Part shown: positions 8,948 through 18,443 of the stretch, in pieces | How positions within the stretch are numbered: the first letter of the stretch is position 1 | How the letters are laid out: each line of letters opens with the position of its first letter | Assembly: GCA_036794825.1 (NCBI GenBank) | Contig: DAIRGA010000024.1 | Span: 15,621-79,620 of the forward strand | From: RZYY01 sp036794825 | GTDB taxonomy: Bacteria; Bacteroidota; Bacteroidia; Bacteroidales; 4484-276 | Direction: 5' to 3' | Length of the DNA stretch: 64,000 bases | Program-made: the position numbers and the translations under genes | The notes under the pieces: model-generated | Database searches by the model: none | What the model saw: the letters and a program-made list of their open reading frames with translations, nothing else | Told to the model about the DNA's origin: nothing

Positions 8948-9730
8948 ATGGAAGCACAAATAGGAAAAAGAGTTTATCATTTGGCTTGGTATTTTTCTGA
9001 AAAATTTCCCAGAATAAATCACCTCAGAGACACAGCCAGTTTTACTCTCTTGATGTCGATTTTAAACCAACATGGGTTCGTGTACGGCGATACGATCCTT
9101 AACCTTCCATCAAAAAGCACAATGGACAGCTCCAAATTTGTCTTCTCTCCACAGGATTTGGTTGTTTTAACAACTAGACCACCAATCTCAGATCTGGACA
9201 TGGAGGACCGTAGGCGAATTTATAGATCAGGGGGTGATCTGGAAACACACATTCTGTTTACTTTAAAAAGTAAAATCTTCAGAGTAGCCTCCCGGAGTCA
9301 CATAAAGTTGACCGAGACACTGGCAAGTCGTTTACCTGTAGAATATCTGAATCGATCAGATATTCAATTCTTTTGCAATCGGTCGAAAGCGAATCCACAA
9401 CAATTAAGTTCTTACAGATTCTTAAAAAAATACCCTTGGGATCTGCCACCTGAGACCATTGAAGACTCTTTATCCTGTTTCTATTTTGTTTTTCTAAAAT
9501 CGAAATTTCCATACCCAGCCTGTTTAGCTCTTTTCTCTGTCGGAGGATTCGAGGGATTGAGATCGTGCCTGTTTTTAAAAGAAAAATTTGAAGATCTCAA
9601 TCTTAATTTTGATGGTGATTCTAGATTTATAATGGTTGAGTTTCCCTCAGAAACAATTAATTCAGAAAGGCTTTCCGATTATTCAATTAAAAATTATACA
9701 ATTGTGGCGGATAGATATCTGGATGAATGA
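8948..9730 (+). CDS. Hypothetical cytoplasmic protein in AT-rich island
   Basis: 260 residues, no signal peptide or membrane segment, no family recognised. The sequence looks globular and mixed alpha/beta; a hydrophobic stretch SCFYFVFLKSKFPYPACLALF near residue 180 is too interrupted by charge to call a membrane helix. TACATTTG (8919-8926) lies ~20 bp before the ATG and serves as a -7 box, with TTTG about 22 bp further upstream. It is the first gene of the plus-strand island running to about 18.2 kb and is separated from the next genes by 460 bp, so it is probably an independent transcript. Confidence 0.6.
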   Translation: MEAQIGKRVYHLAWYFSEKFPRINHLRDTASFTLLMSILNQHGFVYGDTILNLPSKSTMDSSKFVFSPQDLVVLTTRPPISDLDMEDRRRIYRSGGDLETHILFTLKSKIFRVASRSHIKLTETLASRLPVEYLNRSDIQFFCNRSKANPQQLSSYRFLKKYPWDLPPETIEDSLSCFYFVFLKSKFPYPACLALFSVGGFEGLRSCLFLKEKFEDLNLNFDGDSRFIMVEFPSETINSERLSDYSIKNYTIVADRYLDE

Positions 9731-10161
9731 GAAAAGTTTCATCTCCACTAAATGTTGTTTTAGCTAATAGAATATTTTTTAATTGATATTACCACTTTTT
9801 ATATTTTGCTGTTTTTTAGTTTGTTAACAATCAACCTTTTGTTGAATTAAAAATGCGATAAATTTTCTTGTTTTTCCCTTGCAATTCTTTATTATTGAAT
9901 ATGAACAACATACAAAGAAACCGAAATCTATTTTTTGCAATGATAACCCAGCGAATTTTAATAGGAAATTTTCCATCATCCTGATAATTATTAATTTGCT
10001 TTAGCTCACTATTTATTCCACTTTTTTTAGTGATTTAGAACTGCATTTCCGTTTTCAATCTGAAGTTTAAGCCCCTTTGAGTTGTTTTTCATTTTTAATT
10101 TGAAAAATTAATGCAGTTGGATATTTCTTTAGTTTAAAAATTACCGCCGCTACTGTGTCTT
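9731..10161. other. AT-rich intergenic stretch, no gene seen
   Basis: About 430 bp of strongly AT-rich sequence with stops in all frames at short intervals. I see no RNA gene, repeat array or terminator with a clear stem. The only recognisable element is the TATCTTTG box at its right end, which belongs to the following operon. Confidence 0.5.
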
Positions 10162-10169
10162 TATCTTTG
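10162..10169 (+). promoter_or_regulatory. -7 box of the J-like/propeller operon
   Basis: TATCTTTG matches the Bacteroidota TAnnTTTG box. The start codon at 10193 follows 23 bp later. There is no TTTG at the canonical distance upstream, so transcription may need an activator. Confidence 0.55.
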
Positions 10170-10192
10170 CAGAATACAAAAAGTATCAAAAA

Positions 10193-10441
10193 ATGGCAGC
10201 ACAGGTATACACGGACGTAATAAAACCTTCCTCCAACGACACTGCTTGTGTGCATGATATCCGCAAGATTGTGTATCGTGCATGCATATTGTGGGTGGAT
10301 ACTAAATGCAATGGGCAAGGAGGGGAATACTCAAAATGGCATGAAAGGGCGAACACACAGGCAAAACTGGGTCAAAATCTTCCCGCAAAGCCTTACGAAT
10401 TAATAAAAACAAGCAAAACCACTAAAAAAAAGATGTCATGA
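10193..10441 (+). CDS. Small basic protein, first gene of unknown operon
   Basis: 82 residues, Lys-rich at the C-terminus, with Cys at about 19, 31 and 39; no family recognised. Support for translation: the ATG lies just after a TATCTTTG promoter box, and the TGA stop overlaps the ATG of the next gene (ATGA at 10438-10441), suggesting translational coupling. An alternative view is that 10193-10437 is a leader and only the 10438 gene is translated; composition alone does not decide. Confidence 0.45.
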   Translation: MAAQVYTDVIKPSSNDTACVHDIRKIVYRACILWVDTKCNGQGGEYSKWHERANTQAKLGQNLPAKPYELIKTSKTTKKKMS

Positions 10442-12093
10442 AAAATCCAGCAAGCTTTCTATCAACAGCATCCTCACTTGGCGTGCTCGACGATCGCATG
10501 AGAACCGCCTATGAACATGCGCTCAACAAGAAGAAAGAACCATCAGAATTTGACTTTGTGAAGCCAAATGTCAATACCAACCTAACCCTGCGTATGATTT
10601 TACTGCTGAAACTTTATTTTGAGCTTTGGATTGTCCGCTTTAAAGCGCCGAACCAATCGGTTGAAGATGCCCTTTATGATGCATACCAGAATCAGCAACT
10701 GCAGGAAGAGTTCAGATTAAATTATTCTGCTGCAGATTTCCTGGCGGCTTTGCTTGATGAGGAGGCAGATGAAAAAACCCGGACAATAGCAGAGTTCTTG
10801 CTCAATAAATTCCTGTTTGATTTGCACATCATAGGAATAACCTTTCATCATGAGTCCACCTTCGCAGCAAATCTTATGGCTGAATTCGAGGCCATGCAAC
10901 AGGCAAACTTAGCGGAAATCAAGTCCTACATTGATACGTACATATCGGTCAAGGAGGAAATTCAGGCGTATGAATTTGAAATTCAGGAACGCGATCAACT
11001 TCAAAAAATTCTTTTCGGTTATTACAATGACTACGAGAAAGCTGTTGGAATGGAAGAGATCACTCTTGAACTCCTATACTATGAAGCTGAAATACTTAAC
11101 TTGAAAATAAAATACAAGCGAGAGAGACCCAACCTGGGAAATGACGTGATTGCAGAACTTTCCAAGAAAAAGTATCAACACAAAATAATGGCAAAAGTGG
11201 CCAGAAAAAATACACTCAGGCTAAAAGAGTTGAAATTTGAGAGAGATATGGAACTTATCCGCACAGGCGGAGGAGATACTGATCTGTCAACACGGCATGA
11301 ATCCGAGAGATATTTAGCAGACTTAAAAAGGTTGTATCGAAAAACACACGCCTCGCTGGTTAAACTGACCCATCCCGATAAAGTACGGAACATGTATGTT
11401 TCTGAAAATGTAAAAAAGGCACTACTTTCGATTTACACTTTGTGGGATTCGAAAAATAAAAGCCTGATGGCCGATTTCTCAGGAGTAACAACGGAGTTGT
11501 TGGTGAACCAGATAGCTAATAATTCCTACTATTTTGACAGGGCAAAACAACTCATAGAGTTCAACGATGCTGACATTCTTGAGTCTGTGAGCTTTTTAAG
11601 TTCCGGAAAAGACCTACCGTCACGAAAACAATCGTTGGAGAGTACCATCAAGAAACTGGAGGATGATCATGTAAATATTACAATTGAAATCAACCACCTT
11701 CAAAAAACAATTGAGCAAGATCCGAAGGTACAAGCTAGAAAAAATCCGAAGGTTATGGAATCAATCAAAAGCGACCTCCTCCATAAAACAGCACAACTCA
11801 CGCTTCTAGTTGAAAAACTGGGTAATGAGTATATAATGGTTTCACTCGAAGCCATTTTAAGATTTGCAACTATGCAATGCTCAGAAAGCGTTTATTCCGA
11901 TGTCTTCACGCTATTGGCTGATGTTGAAAAGGATATGCTTTTAGCCCACGCAGAAGCGCTTATCAGAAAAGCCATTGAATTGGCGACTGCAGATGGCGGC
12001 CGCCAGGAAATCACAACCACTGATTTAGTTCAGGCAGCCTCATTTATCCTTGGAAAAGAACCTGGTACGATGTATCAACAACTTTTAAACTAA
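10438..12093 (+). CDS. Coiled-coil protein with J-domain-like HPD motif
   Basis: 551 residues, cytoplasmic, mostly helical. Long charged helices are present at about 150-290 and 395-460 (coiled-coil). Near residues 295-330 there is a J-domain-like helix II-loop-helix III: LYRKTHASLVKLTHPDK with the diagnostic HPD tripeptide, followed by a helix. A partner Hsp70 (DnaK) is therefore possible, but the domain is internal and embedded in coiled coil, unlike DnaJ. It sits in the middle of a tight operon: ATGA overlap with the preceding gene and 5 bp to the beta-propeller gene. No family name can be given. The gene neighbourhood (scaffold plus propeller) resembles multi-subunit conflict or signalling systems, but that is inference. 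Confidence 0.7.
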   Translation: MKNPASFLSTASSLGVLDDRMRTAYEHALNKKKEPSEFDFVKPNVNTNLTLRMILLLKLYFELWIVRFKAPNQSVEDALYDAYQNQQLQEEFRLNYSAADFLAALLDEEADEKTRTIAEFLLNKFLFDLHIIGITFHHESTFAANLMAEFEAMQQANLAEIKSYIDTYISVKEEIQAYEFEIQERDQLQKILFGYYNDYEKAVGMEEITLELLYYEAEILNLKIKYKRERPNLGNDVIAELSKKKYQHKIMAKVARKNTLRLKELKFERDMELIRTGGGDTDLSTRHESERYLADLKRLYRKTHASLVKLTHPDKVRNMYVSENVKKALLSIYTLWDSKNKSLMADFSGVTTELLVNQIANNSYYFDRAKQLIEFNDADILESVSFLSSGKDLPSRKQSLESTIKKLEDDHVNITIEINHLQKTIEQDPKVQARKNPKVMESIKSDLLHKTAQLTLLVEKLGNEYIMVSLEAILRFATMQCSESVYSDVFTLLADVEKDMLLAHAEALIRKAIELATADGGRQEITTTDLVQAASFILGKEPGTMYQQLLN

Positions 12094-12098
12094 ACCTT

Positions 12099-14441
12099 AT
12101 GCGCACTAAAAGTTTAATTGATAGAAAAAATAAAGATTCCGCCATTACAAAATTTGAGATGCCTATCTTCAAGGAGGGCTGTCTGCAACTTCAAATTCCG
12201 AAGACTGTGGGATCACTTGCGGGGTATGATGTGTGTTCTTTTGGTGACCAATTGAATGTTGTTATCGTCCATGGCTCTGTTATTGAATTCTATTTCGGCA
12301 AGGAACACCGGCGCTTTTATTACGGGGATCGCTACATATTTTCTCAGGTCATTTTCTGGGGCGATAAGATTGTAACCTTTGATGCAAATGCCAAAAAGCT
12401 TATGGGAATTTCCCGTGTAGGCAAAGTATTATTTGAAATTGGTTTAATAAATGAAAATGTAACGCTTTTGCAAGCTATTTCAAACAAAGTGTTTCTTGCC
12501 GCATTTAAAAAAGACACCATCACCTGGATTCATTCATACGAACTACCAAGCAAAAAACCTAAGCTAACCCGTGCTTTTACAATTGATCGAACCTGGTTGC
12601 AGGACAAAATTTTAGTTGACAAACGATCAGCACTGCTGCTAACTTGCGGCGATAAGTGTCTTTATACCACCGATTTTCTTTCTGGGAAAAATGTTCGAAA
12701 GTTCACCTCTGATTTTCTGTACGAGTATTCAAAACTTGCTTTTAATAATAATTATATTGCAGGGAAGGTATGGTATTACAATGATATCGAAGTTTTTGAT
12801 CGTAAGTTTAACAACCTATTGCGCTACTATACAGCGCCTGAGCTTGGACAAAATATTGAAAATCTGATGTTTATCGGAGATCATCTACTAGTTCAGACAA
12901 AAAACTCGTTGTATGCCGTTCATACTCCCTCTGCATTTTCGCATTTCATCAAAATTAAATTATCATTTGACGTTGAAAGGTTCGAGGTGATGGAGAATAA
13001 AATTGTTATTTCGACACCTCAAAATGACGTTTTTTTGTGTAGTTTCGATAACAATAAAATAATCAATACGGTAAAAATATTTGGCTCAGGTGAAGCAATT
13101 ACTATTTTATCTGTCATCGTAAATGAAAATTTGTTGGTTGTAAAAACGAGAAACAACAAATTGTGGGTGTTTAGCTCTACGGGTGTGAAGCTTTTTTCAG
13201 AGCAAATAGCTACTGATAGTAACCGGGTTAGAAGCTTTATTATTGCTGCAAATCACATTGCTGTGAGCTTTGAAGATCATCCGCAGATCTACAAAATTGA
13301 TTTGAATACCCTTACTTCCACAACGCTTGAAAACGGCCATGAAAAGAGCGTGCGTGATTTTTATTATGAAAATGGCTTCATGTTTTCAAGTTCGTGGGAT
13401 AACACTGTTAAACGCTGGACCTGGCCTGATGGTAGGCTGATAAGTGAATATAAAAGTGATGATATCAATAAAGATGCGCATACTAGCTGTGTTGCTGTGA
13501 CAGGTACCTCGATTTTTTCAGGTGCGTACTGGGATACTCAAAATGGTGTTTCTCATGATTCAGTAACTGTTTTTAACAGCACGACTGGCCGGCAACTCCA
13601 CAGATTTGTATTTCAGGTTTCCTCATCAGCAATGCTCGTAATGCCATCATTGGATGGTAAATTTATGTTTTTTGCAGGGGGTAGTGAAGAGTTATTAAAA
13701 GTCAATGCAAAGACTTTTATTTGTGAAAAGCAATGGAAGGTAGGTGGAGGAATTCGTTATATTTTACCTCTCCAAAACGGTGGCCTTGTTTGCGGCAATA
13801 ACGCAGGGCATTTACTGTTCCTAAACGATAGAAATGAGTCCGATATCCAAATCCTCGATCTTGAATCAAAATCATTTGTTTCAAGCATTGATGAGCACTC
13901 AGATAAATTGTACTGTAGCTGTTACAATGGCTATGTGTATGTTGTTTCCCTCTCCTCACCCAGAGCTGTGGTAGGCAAGATTCGTTGCTTCCCATCAGGG
14001 CTGGAAAATTCCTGGCAGGTACAAACAGTCAACGGGGTTTTGTGGCTAAGTATAGGCCATTCGGTACGGGCTTTTGATCTTCTCAATGCCCGTTTTATTT
14101 TTTCAATATTCTTTTCTCATAGTGGTCCCGTGTTTGTTCAAGAACCCCATCTAAAAAATGAAACCCCCTATTTTTTCGCTGAAAATCCGGAAGTCTGCAA
14201 TGAGATGATCACTATTAGAAAAAACAAGAATCAAATTGAATTTCCCGATCTTAATTCATCTGAGTGCCTTTCTTTGGCTTCCAGATATTGTAATCATCTC
14301 ATTATGAGAAAGTTGATTAACTCTCCGACACAAATAATTGCTACACAACAAACGCTAAAACTGCGTTCAGGTGATACGGGTTTACCTAATCTGCTGACTA
14401 AAAGACAAATTGCCGCACCCTTAACACCCCAAAAACAGTAG
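12099..14441 (+). CDS. Cytoplasmic WD40-like beta-propeller protein
   Basis: 780 residues without signal peptide. The chain is made of ~40-residue beta blades from about residue 20 to 690. The best WD40-like blades are near 415-470 (GHEKSVRDF, then SSSWDNTVKRWTWPDG, then AHTSCVAV). The length suits two seven-bladed propellers. The last ~80 residues are low in propeller character and polar. It is a likely interaction scaffold. It follows the J-like gene by 5 bp in the same operon, suggesting the two act together. No enzymatic motif was found. Confidence 0.72.
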   Translation: MRTKSLIDRKNKDSAITKFEMPIFKEGCLQLQIPKTVGSLAGYDVCSFGDQLNVVIVHGSVIEFYFGKEHRRFYYGDRYIFSQVIFWGDKIVTFDANAKKLMGISRVGKVLFEIGLINENVTLLQAISNKVFLAAFKKDTITWIHSYELPSKKPKLTRAFTIDRTWLQDKILVDKRSALLLTCGDKCLYTTDFLSGKNVRKFTSDFLYEYSKLAFNNNYIAGKVWYYNDIEVFDRKFNNLLRYYTAPELGQNIENLMFIGDHLLVQTKNSLYAVHTPSAFSHFIKIKLSFDVERFEVMENKIVISTPQNDVFLCSFDNNKIINTVKIFGSGEAITILSVIVNENLLVVKTRNNKLWVFSSTGVKLFSEQIATDSNRVRSFIIAANHIAVSFEDHPQIYKIDLNTLTSTTLENGHEKSVRDFYYENGFMFSSSWDNTVKRWTWPDGRLISEYKSDDINKDAHTSCVAVTGTSIFSGAYWDTQNGVSHDSVTVFNSTTGRQLHRFVFQVSSSAMLVMPSLDGKFMFFAGGSEELLKVNAKTFICEKQWKVGGGIRYILPLQNGGLVCGNNAGHLLFLNDRNESDIQILDLESKSFVSSIDEHSDKLYCSCYNGYVYVVSLSSPRAVVGKIRCFPSGLENSWQVQTVNGVLWLSIGHSVRAFDLLNARFIFSIFFSHSGPVFVQEPHLKNETPYFFAENPEVCNEMITIRKNKNQIEFPDLNSSECLSLASRYCNHLIMRKLINSPTQIIATQQTLKLRSGDTGLPNLLTKRQIAAPLTPQKQ

Positions 14442-14444
14442 AAA

Positions 14445-14606
14445 ATGAAACCGAAATTAAAGATAGCTCTTGTGGTAACCGCAAATCAGCGGGCTGAGCA
14501 ACGTGGATGTTGGTTTGGTAACTCAGAGTCGTTCCGCAATTGCGGGTTAAACTTGAAACTAAAAGGAACGAAAAAATACTTAATTTTACATAGTTTTTAT
14601 TATTAA
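14445..14606 (+). CDS. Possible 53-residue basic peptide
   Basis: An ATG occurs 3 bp after the stop of the propeller gene and opens a 53-codon frame ending TAA at 14604-14606. The predicted peptide is basic, with two Cys and no signal peptide. Position is the only argument for it. The same stretch probably also contains the promoter of the next gene, so it may be non-coding. Confidence 0.22.
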   Translation: MKPKLKIALVVTANQRAEQRGCWFGNSESFRNCGLNLKLKGTKKYLILHSFYY

Positions 14607-14622
14607 CTAAAAAATTGTAATT

Positions 14623-17088
14623 ATGAAAAATTTACTCATTGTTCTTGGGTTAGCTTTTTTGGCCCTTCTTAATACCGGAATGGCGCAAACCTATGTTCCG
14701 GGAGGTATCGTCAGTGGTACCTGGTCTCTATCTGGATCACCGTATGTTGTGACCGGTGACCTTCAAATCCCTTCCTCATCTCTGGTTATCGAACCTGGCG
14801 TTCAGGTGTTGTTCCAGGGATTGTTCAAAATTGATATTTCAGGCACAGGCAGAATTCTTGCAATTGGAACAGAAGAATCAAAAATAGTGTTCACAATTGA
14901 GGACACAACTGGTTTTTCTTCAAACACTCATTATGGCTGGGGAGGTATTCGCTTTGGCGATTATGCGTCAATGTCTGCTGCAGCTGATTCAAGCATCTTG
15001 GCCCATTGCTTTATGTCATACGGTAAATCCTCAAAAGGCGGTTCTCTCTTTGTAAAAAATTTTAGCCGCTTGAAAATCAATCATTTAAATATTCAAAAAA
15101 ATTTCGTAACGGAAGAAGGTTCTGGTATTTACCTTTACTCATGTTCAAATATTCATTTGTCCAACCTTTCTATTAGCGATTGTGTTGCCGACAAAAAGGG
15201 TGCAGGTTTGTTCTGTTCCTCAACTAATCCCTTATACCTTAGCAATGCAGTAATTGAATCTAACAAGATAACCACACCTATAGTTAGTAAGAATTGCGGC
15301 GGAGGGGGGATGTACCTTTCAGGGGTAACCGCATATTTCGATAGTGTCTTAATCAGGAACAATACAGCCCCATTCAGCACCGCAAATAATAATACTAACT
15401 GGACCGGAGGCGCCGGCATTTATGCTGTTGGCGTAACAATAAACCCGGATAATACTGGATTACTGGAAGTAATAAATAACACAGGCGGAGGGGGGGGTAT
15501 TTATTGTCGTCATCAATCAAGTTACAATTTTCATCGCACAATAGTTGCGGGTAACAGCTATTATCAACTCTTTGTCGATGACTCACCTTGTTATTTGACC
15601 AATATGACGATATCATCAGTTGGTTCATATACTGGTATTTACGCTTATTATACTCCGAACCTGTTTCTGCAAAATTGTATCTTGTGGGGTACTGGTTCAG
15701 CAACATGCCAGGTTGGGGGTGATGGGACAACCATGGTGGATTATTCCTGTATCAAGAACGGAACTAGCGGAATATGTAATTCCAAAGTATGGGGAGTTGG
15801 TAATATTAGTGATAATCCCATATTTGTTTCTTCATCACAAGGTGACTTTCATCTTGAGTGGGAAAGCCCATGCAAAAATGCTGGTAATCCCGGTCTGGGT
15901 TACGATCCGGACGGCTCCATCCTGGATTTGGGTGCTTATTACTACCCTCATCAACAAACCAGTATACCTGCTGGTTGGTCGGGCATTAGCTCGTTTGCAG
16001 ATCCTTTCGATGATAATTTAGAGGTAATTTTTAGTTCACTACAAGACACTCTAATTTCACTTCAAAATCTTGATGGTGGTGTTTATCTGCCAGGTGAAAA
16101 CGTAAATACCATTGGTCCATGGAATTTTCTGGATGGTTATGCAATAAAGGTTGCATTCAATATTGATTCTTTTACCTTTAAAGGCTATCCAACAACGCAG
16201 CCCGATGTTTATATAGATGCCGGATGGAACCTTATTCCAGTCTTAAGCGTGGCATCAATACCGGTAGAGTCCTTGTTTTCAGATTTTGGCAATTCAGTAT
16301 TTGTAAAAGAAGTAGCAGGTTCAAAAGTGTTCTGGCCAGCCTACGGGATCAATTCTCTTCTTAACCTATCCCCTGGTAAATCGTATTTTGTGTATACTGT
16401 GAATCCCGGTACTATTCATTATCCATCAGGGCTTCTGAAAAGTTCAATCAATAATTCAATTAAGGAAAGAAATTTCAGTACTCCGTGGGGCCAACCAGCA
16501 TTCACTCCATCCAGTCACTCCATTGCCTTTCCAAATGACGTCGTAAACTCATCACCTCTATTGCAAGGCGACATCATCGGAGCTTTCACATCTGAAAACA
16601 AATGTGTCGGAATTGAAAGATTCGATACCGGTTCATTTGCATTGTCAGTTTTTGCTGATGATACACAGACGCCTGAATCTGATGGATTTGTTGAGGGTGA
16701 ACAACTAATGTATAAAATCTGGCGCCCAGGGACCAAAGAGGAGTTCGAAGTAAATGTAGAATATGAAGATTCATGGTCTTCAGGTACTTTTACTACCAAT
16801 GGAATGTCGGTTATTAAAAATCTTCATTTTTTAATGTCTACAAATTCTCCCTCTGATTTTGGTAAAATTTCTTTTTATCCCGTTCCAGCGGATGATTATG
16901 TTTTGATTTCTGGATTGCCTAAATCTTGCAAGATTAGTATTACCAATCTATCGGGTTTGGTTTATTATTCAAAAATTTGTTCACAAAATGACTGCAGCAT
17001 TGATGTTTCCCGTTTTCAGCCGGGGATATATTTTGTGACTTTCGAAATGGGGACTCAGGTTGATGTAAGAAAATTAGTTAAACATTAG
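14623..17088 (+). CDS. T9SS-exported beta-helix protein
   Basis: 821 residues. A signal peptide (ends GMAQ, residue 22) precedes a capping segment (VPGGIVSGTWSLSGSPYVV), a parallel beta-helix of about residues 60-430, then two modules shared with the giant protein at 52601: a GWSGISSF... module (about 450-610) and a GDIIGAF/CVGIERF module (about 645-740, the latter with FADDTQTPESDGF). A T9SS type A sorting domain closes the chain (FYPVPADDYV; ends RKLVKH). Surface exposure is expected. It is the only secreted protein inside the AT-rich island. The VPGG/GxWS cap also occurs in the two beta-helix paralogues elsewhere in the window. Confidence 0.85.
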   Translation: MKNLLIVLGLAFLALLNTGMAQTYVPGGIVSGTWSLSGSPYVVTGDLQIPSSSLVIEPGVQVLFQGLFKIDISGTGRILAIGTEESKIVFTIEDTTGFSSNTHYGWGGIRFGDYASMSAAADSSILAHCFMSYGKSSKGGSLFVKNFSRLKINHLNIQKNFVTEEGSGIYLYSCSNIHLSNLSISDCVADKKGAGLFCSSTNPLYLSNAVIESNKITTPIVSKNCGGGGMYLSGVTAYFDSVLIRNNTAPFSTANNNTNWTGGAGIYAVGVTINPDNTGLLEVINNTGGGGGIYCRHQSSYNFHRTIVAGNSYYQLFVDDSPCYLTNMTISSVGSYTGIYAYYTPNLFLQNCILWGTGSATCQVGGDGTTMVDYSCIKNGTSGICNSKVWGVGNISDNPIFVSSSQGDFHLEWESPCKNAGNPGLGYDPDGSILDLGAYYYPHQQTSIPAGWSGISSFADPFDDNLEVIFSSLQDTLISLQNLDGGVYLPGENVNTIGPWNFLDGYAIKVAFNIDSFTFKGYPTTQPDVYIDAGWNLIPVLSVASIPVESLFSDFGNSVFVKEVAGSKVFWPAYGINSLLNLSPGKSYFVYTVNPGTIHYPSGLLKSSINNSIKERNFSTPWGQPAFTPSSHSIAFPNDVVNSSPLLQGDIIGAFTSENKCVGIERFDTGSFALSVFADDTQTPESDGFVEGEQLMYKIWRPGTKEEFEVNVEYEDSWSSGTFTTNGMSVIKNLHFLMSTNSPSDFGKISFYPVPADDYVLISGLPKSCKISITNLSGLVYYSKICSQNDCSIDVSRFQPGIYFVTFEMGTQVDVRKLVKH

Positions 17089-17394
17089 TATTTCCAGTTA
17101 ACAGTAAATCAACCAAGGTGAAAAAACATCCCACCGGGGTTTATTTTTAAGGAAAACGCTAAACGCCGAACTCCAATACTTATCCAAGAGGATCAGCCCA
17201 AGGTTGGCGCATACCGTAAAATGAAAAGATTATACTTTTGCACTTAAGGGAAAACTTTGACTACTCTTTCCTTGGGTAAGGCAGATGATAACCCATACCT
17301 TTGGAGTGAGGTTGAAATATCAAGACAGCGTTGATAACTGCAAAGTATCGTTTGATAGCATGAGCCTCTGGAAGACGGTTAGAATGTAGCATTT
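17089..17394. other. Intergenic, possible promoter for TrpF-like gene
   Basis: 306 bp without a convincing gene. TACTTTTG at about 17231-17238 is a good -7 box but lies ~155 bp before the next start codon. A short frame ending HPTGVYF then stop near 17120-17149 faintly resembles a T9SS tail, too short to call. Confidence 0.3.
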
Positions 17395-18225
17395 ATGATG
17401 AAAAAAACAGACAACAAACACTATATCGGTATCACCGGAGTAGCCGATAAGCGTGAACTTTTAATGATAGTGGAACGCTGCAAAGATTTATCCTTACCAA
17501 CTAATTATCATTTAAATGTTGGGGTTTTACTTTCATATCATACATTTAATGGTGTTATGCCTCATAATCCCATTTATCCGGATAAAAATGCAACCTTCGA
17601 CCTTTTGGAGATCATTTCTGAAAAGGGATGGAATCCGGTTATTCACTACACTTCAACTTCCCCAGAGACACTGTCGAATCAAGTGTTTGAAATTTTCAAC
17701 CATAAGCAAGTGTTCAAAAGATCGATCTGCCGAACAATTCAGCTAAATGTAATGTCTCCCGAACCTCAGGAACTAGTCAAAATTTATAAAGAAATTCCTG
17801 ACTTGAAAGTCATTTTACAGGTGCCGATGTGGTGGAACCATCTAGCAACATTAAAATCGCTTTGTTTATTTACTAAAACATATGCCGATTTCGTGTCATA
17901 TCTTCTTTTCGATTCATCTGGAGGTTATGGTAAGGAACTAACCATGGATACTTTGAAGGTGATTTCATCAATTGTTCATAATTTGCCCGTGCATATTGGT
18001 ATTTCCATTGCAGGAGGGCTCTCAGATGCCAATGTTTTCGAAAAATGTTTGCAAATACGTTCTGTCATTCACCGTGATTTTTCAATTGATTCACAGGCTA
18101 AATTGCGCGGAAGAATTAAGGGCCAGAAAAAAATTGGCAATCACGTCAATTCCGAAAAAGTTAATTTCTATATTCTAAATGCCATCAACGCCTTAACCCA
18201 GATTTCTGACGATCGTGTTGAATAA
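17395..18225 (+). CDS. TIM-barrel protein resembling phosphoribosylanthranilate isomerase (TrpF-like)
   Basis: 276 residues, soluble. TrpF-like features in order: IGITGVAD at the N-terminus, VSYLLFDSSGGYGK (about 178-191), IGISIAGGLSDANV (about 200-215) and FSIDSQAKLRGRIKG near 225-240, corresponding to the LLD, GGTG, LAGGL and DVSSGVE-G phosphate-binding region of TrpF. TrpF is normally ~200-210 residues, so this is long. The N-terminal catalytic Cys region (KICG) is replaced by GITGVAD, so isomerase activity is doubtful. It does not sit in a trp operon. It is the last gene of the AT-rich plus-strand island. It may be a repurposed TIM barrel. Confidence 0.6.
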   Translation: MMKKTDNKHYIGITGVADKRELLMIVERCKDLSLPTNYHLNVGVLLSYHTFNGVMPHNPIYPDKNATFDLLEIISEKGWNPVIHYTSTSPETLSNQVFEIFNHKQVFKRSICRTIQLNVMSPEPQELVKIYKEIPDLKVILQVPMWWNHLATLKSLCLFTKTYADFVSYLLFDSSGGYGKELTMDTLKVISSIVHNLPVHIGISIAGGLSDANVFEKCLQIRSVIHRDFSIDSQAKLRGRIKGQKKIGNHVNSEKVNFYILNAINALTQISDDRVE

Positions 18226-18443
18226 TACTCGCAAGCTACGAAAAAAGGCTCGGCCTGCCATAAGAATAATCAAGACGAGGCTTCCTTCAGTAGAACAGGC
18301 AAACAGCGAACTGCTAATCATCAAATTCCAGTTTTAGAAAATTTCCACATCAGCATTTTAGAATTTTGGCCTTTCTATCCAATTGAATGAAACTACTCTG
18401 GAACAGACTCCGTTTTGTCCATTATATCGAGTTTTTTGGATAT

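Noticed and set aside
17092..17149. Possible T9SS tail (HPTGVYF then stop) after the island beta-helix gene
   Set aside because: Only seven residues match and no beta-strand pattern precedes them.
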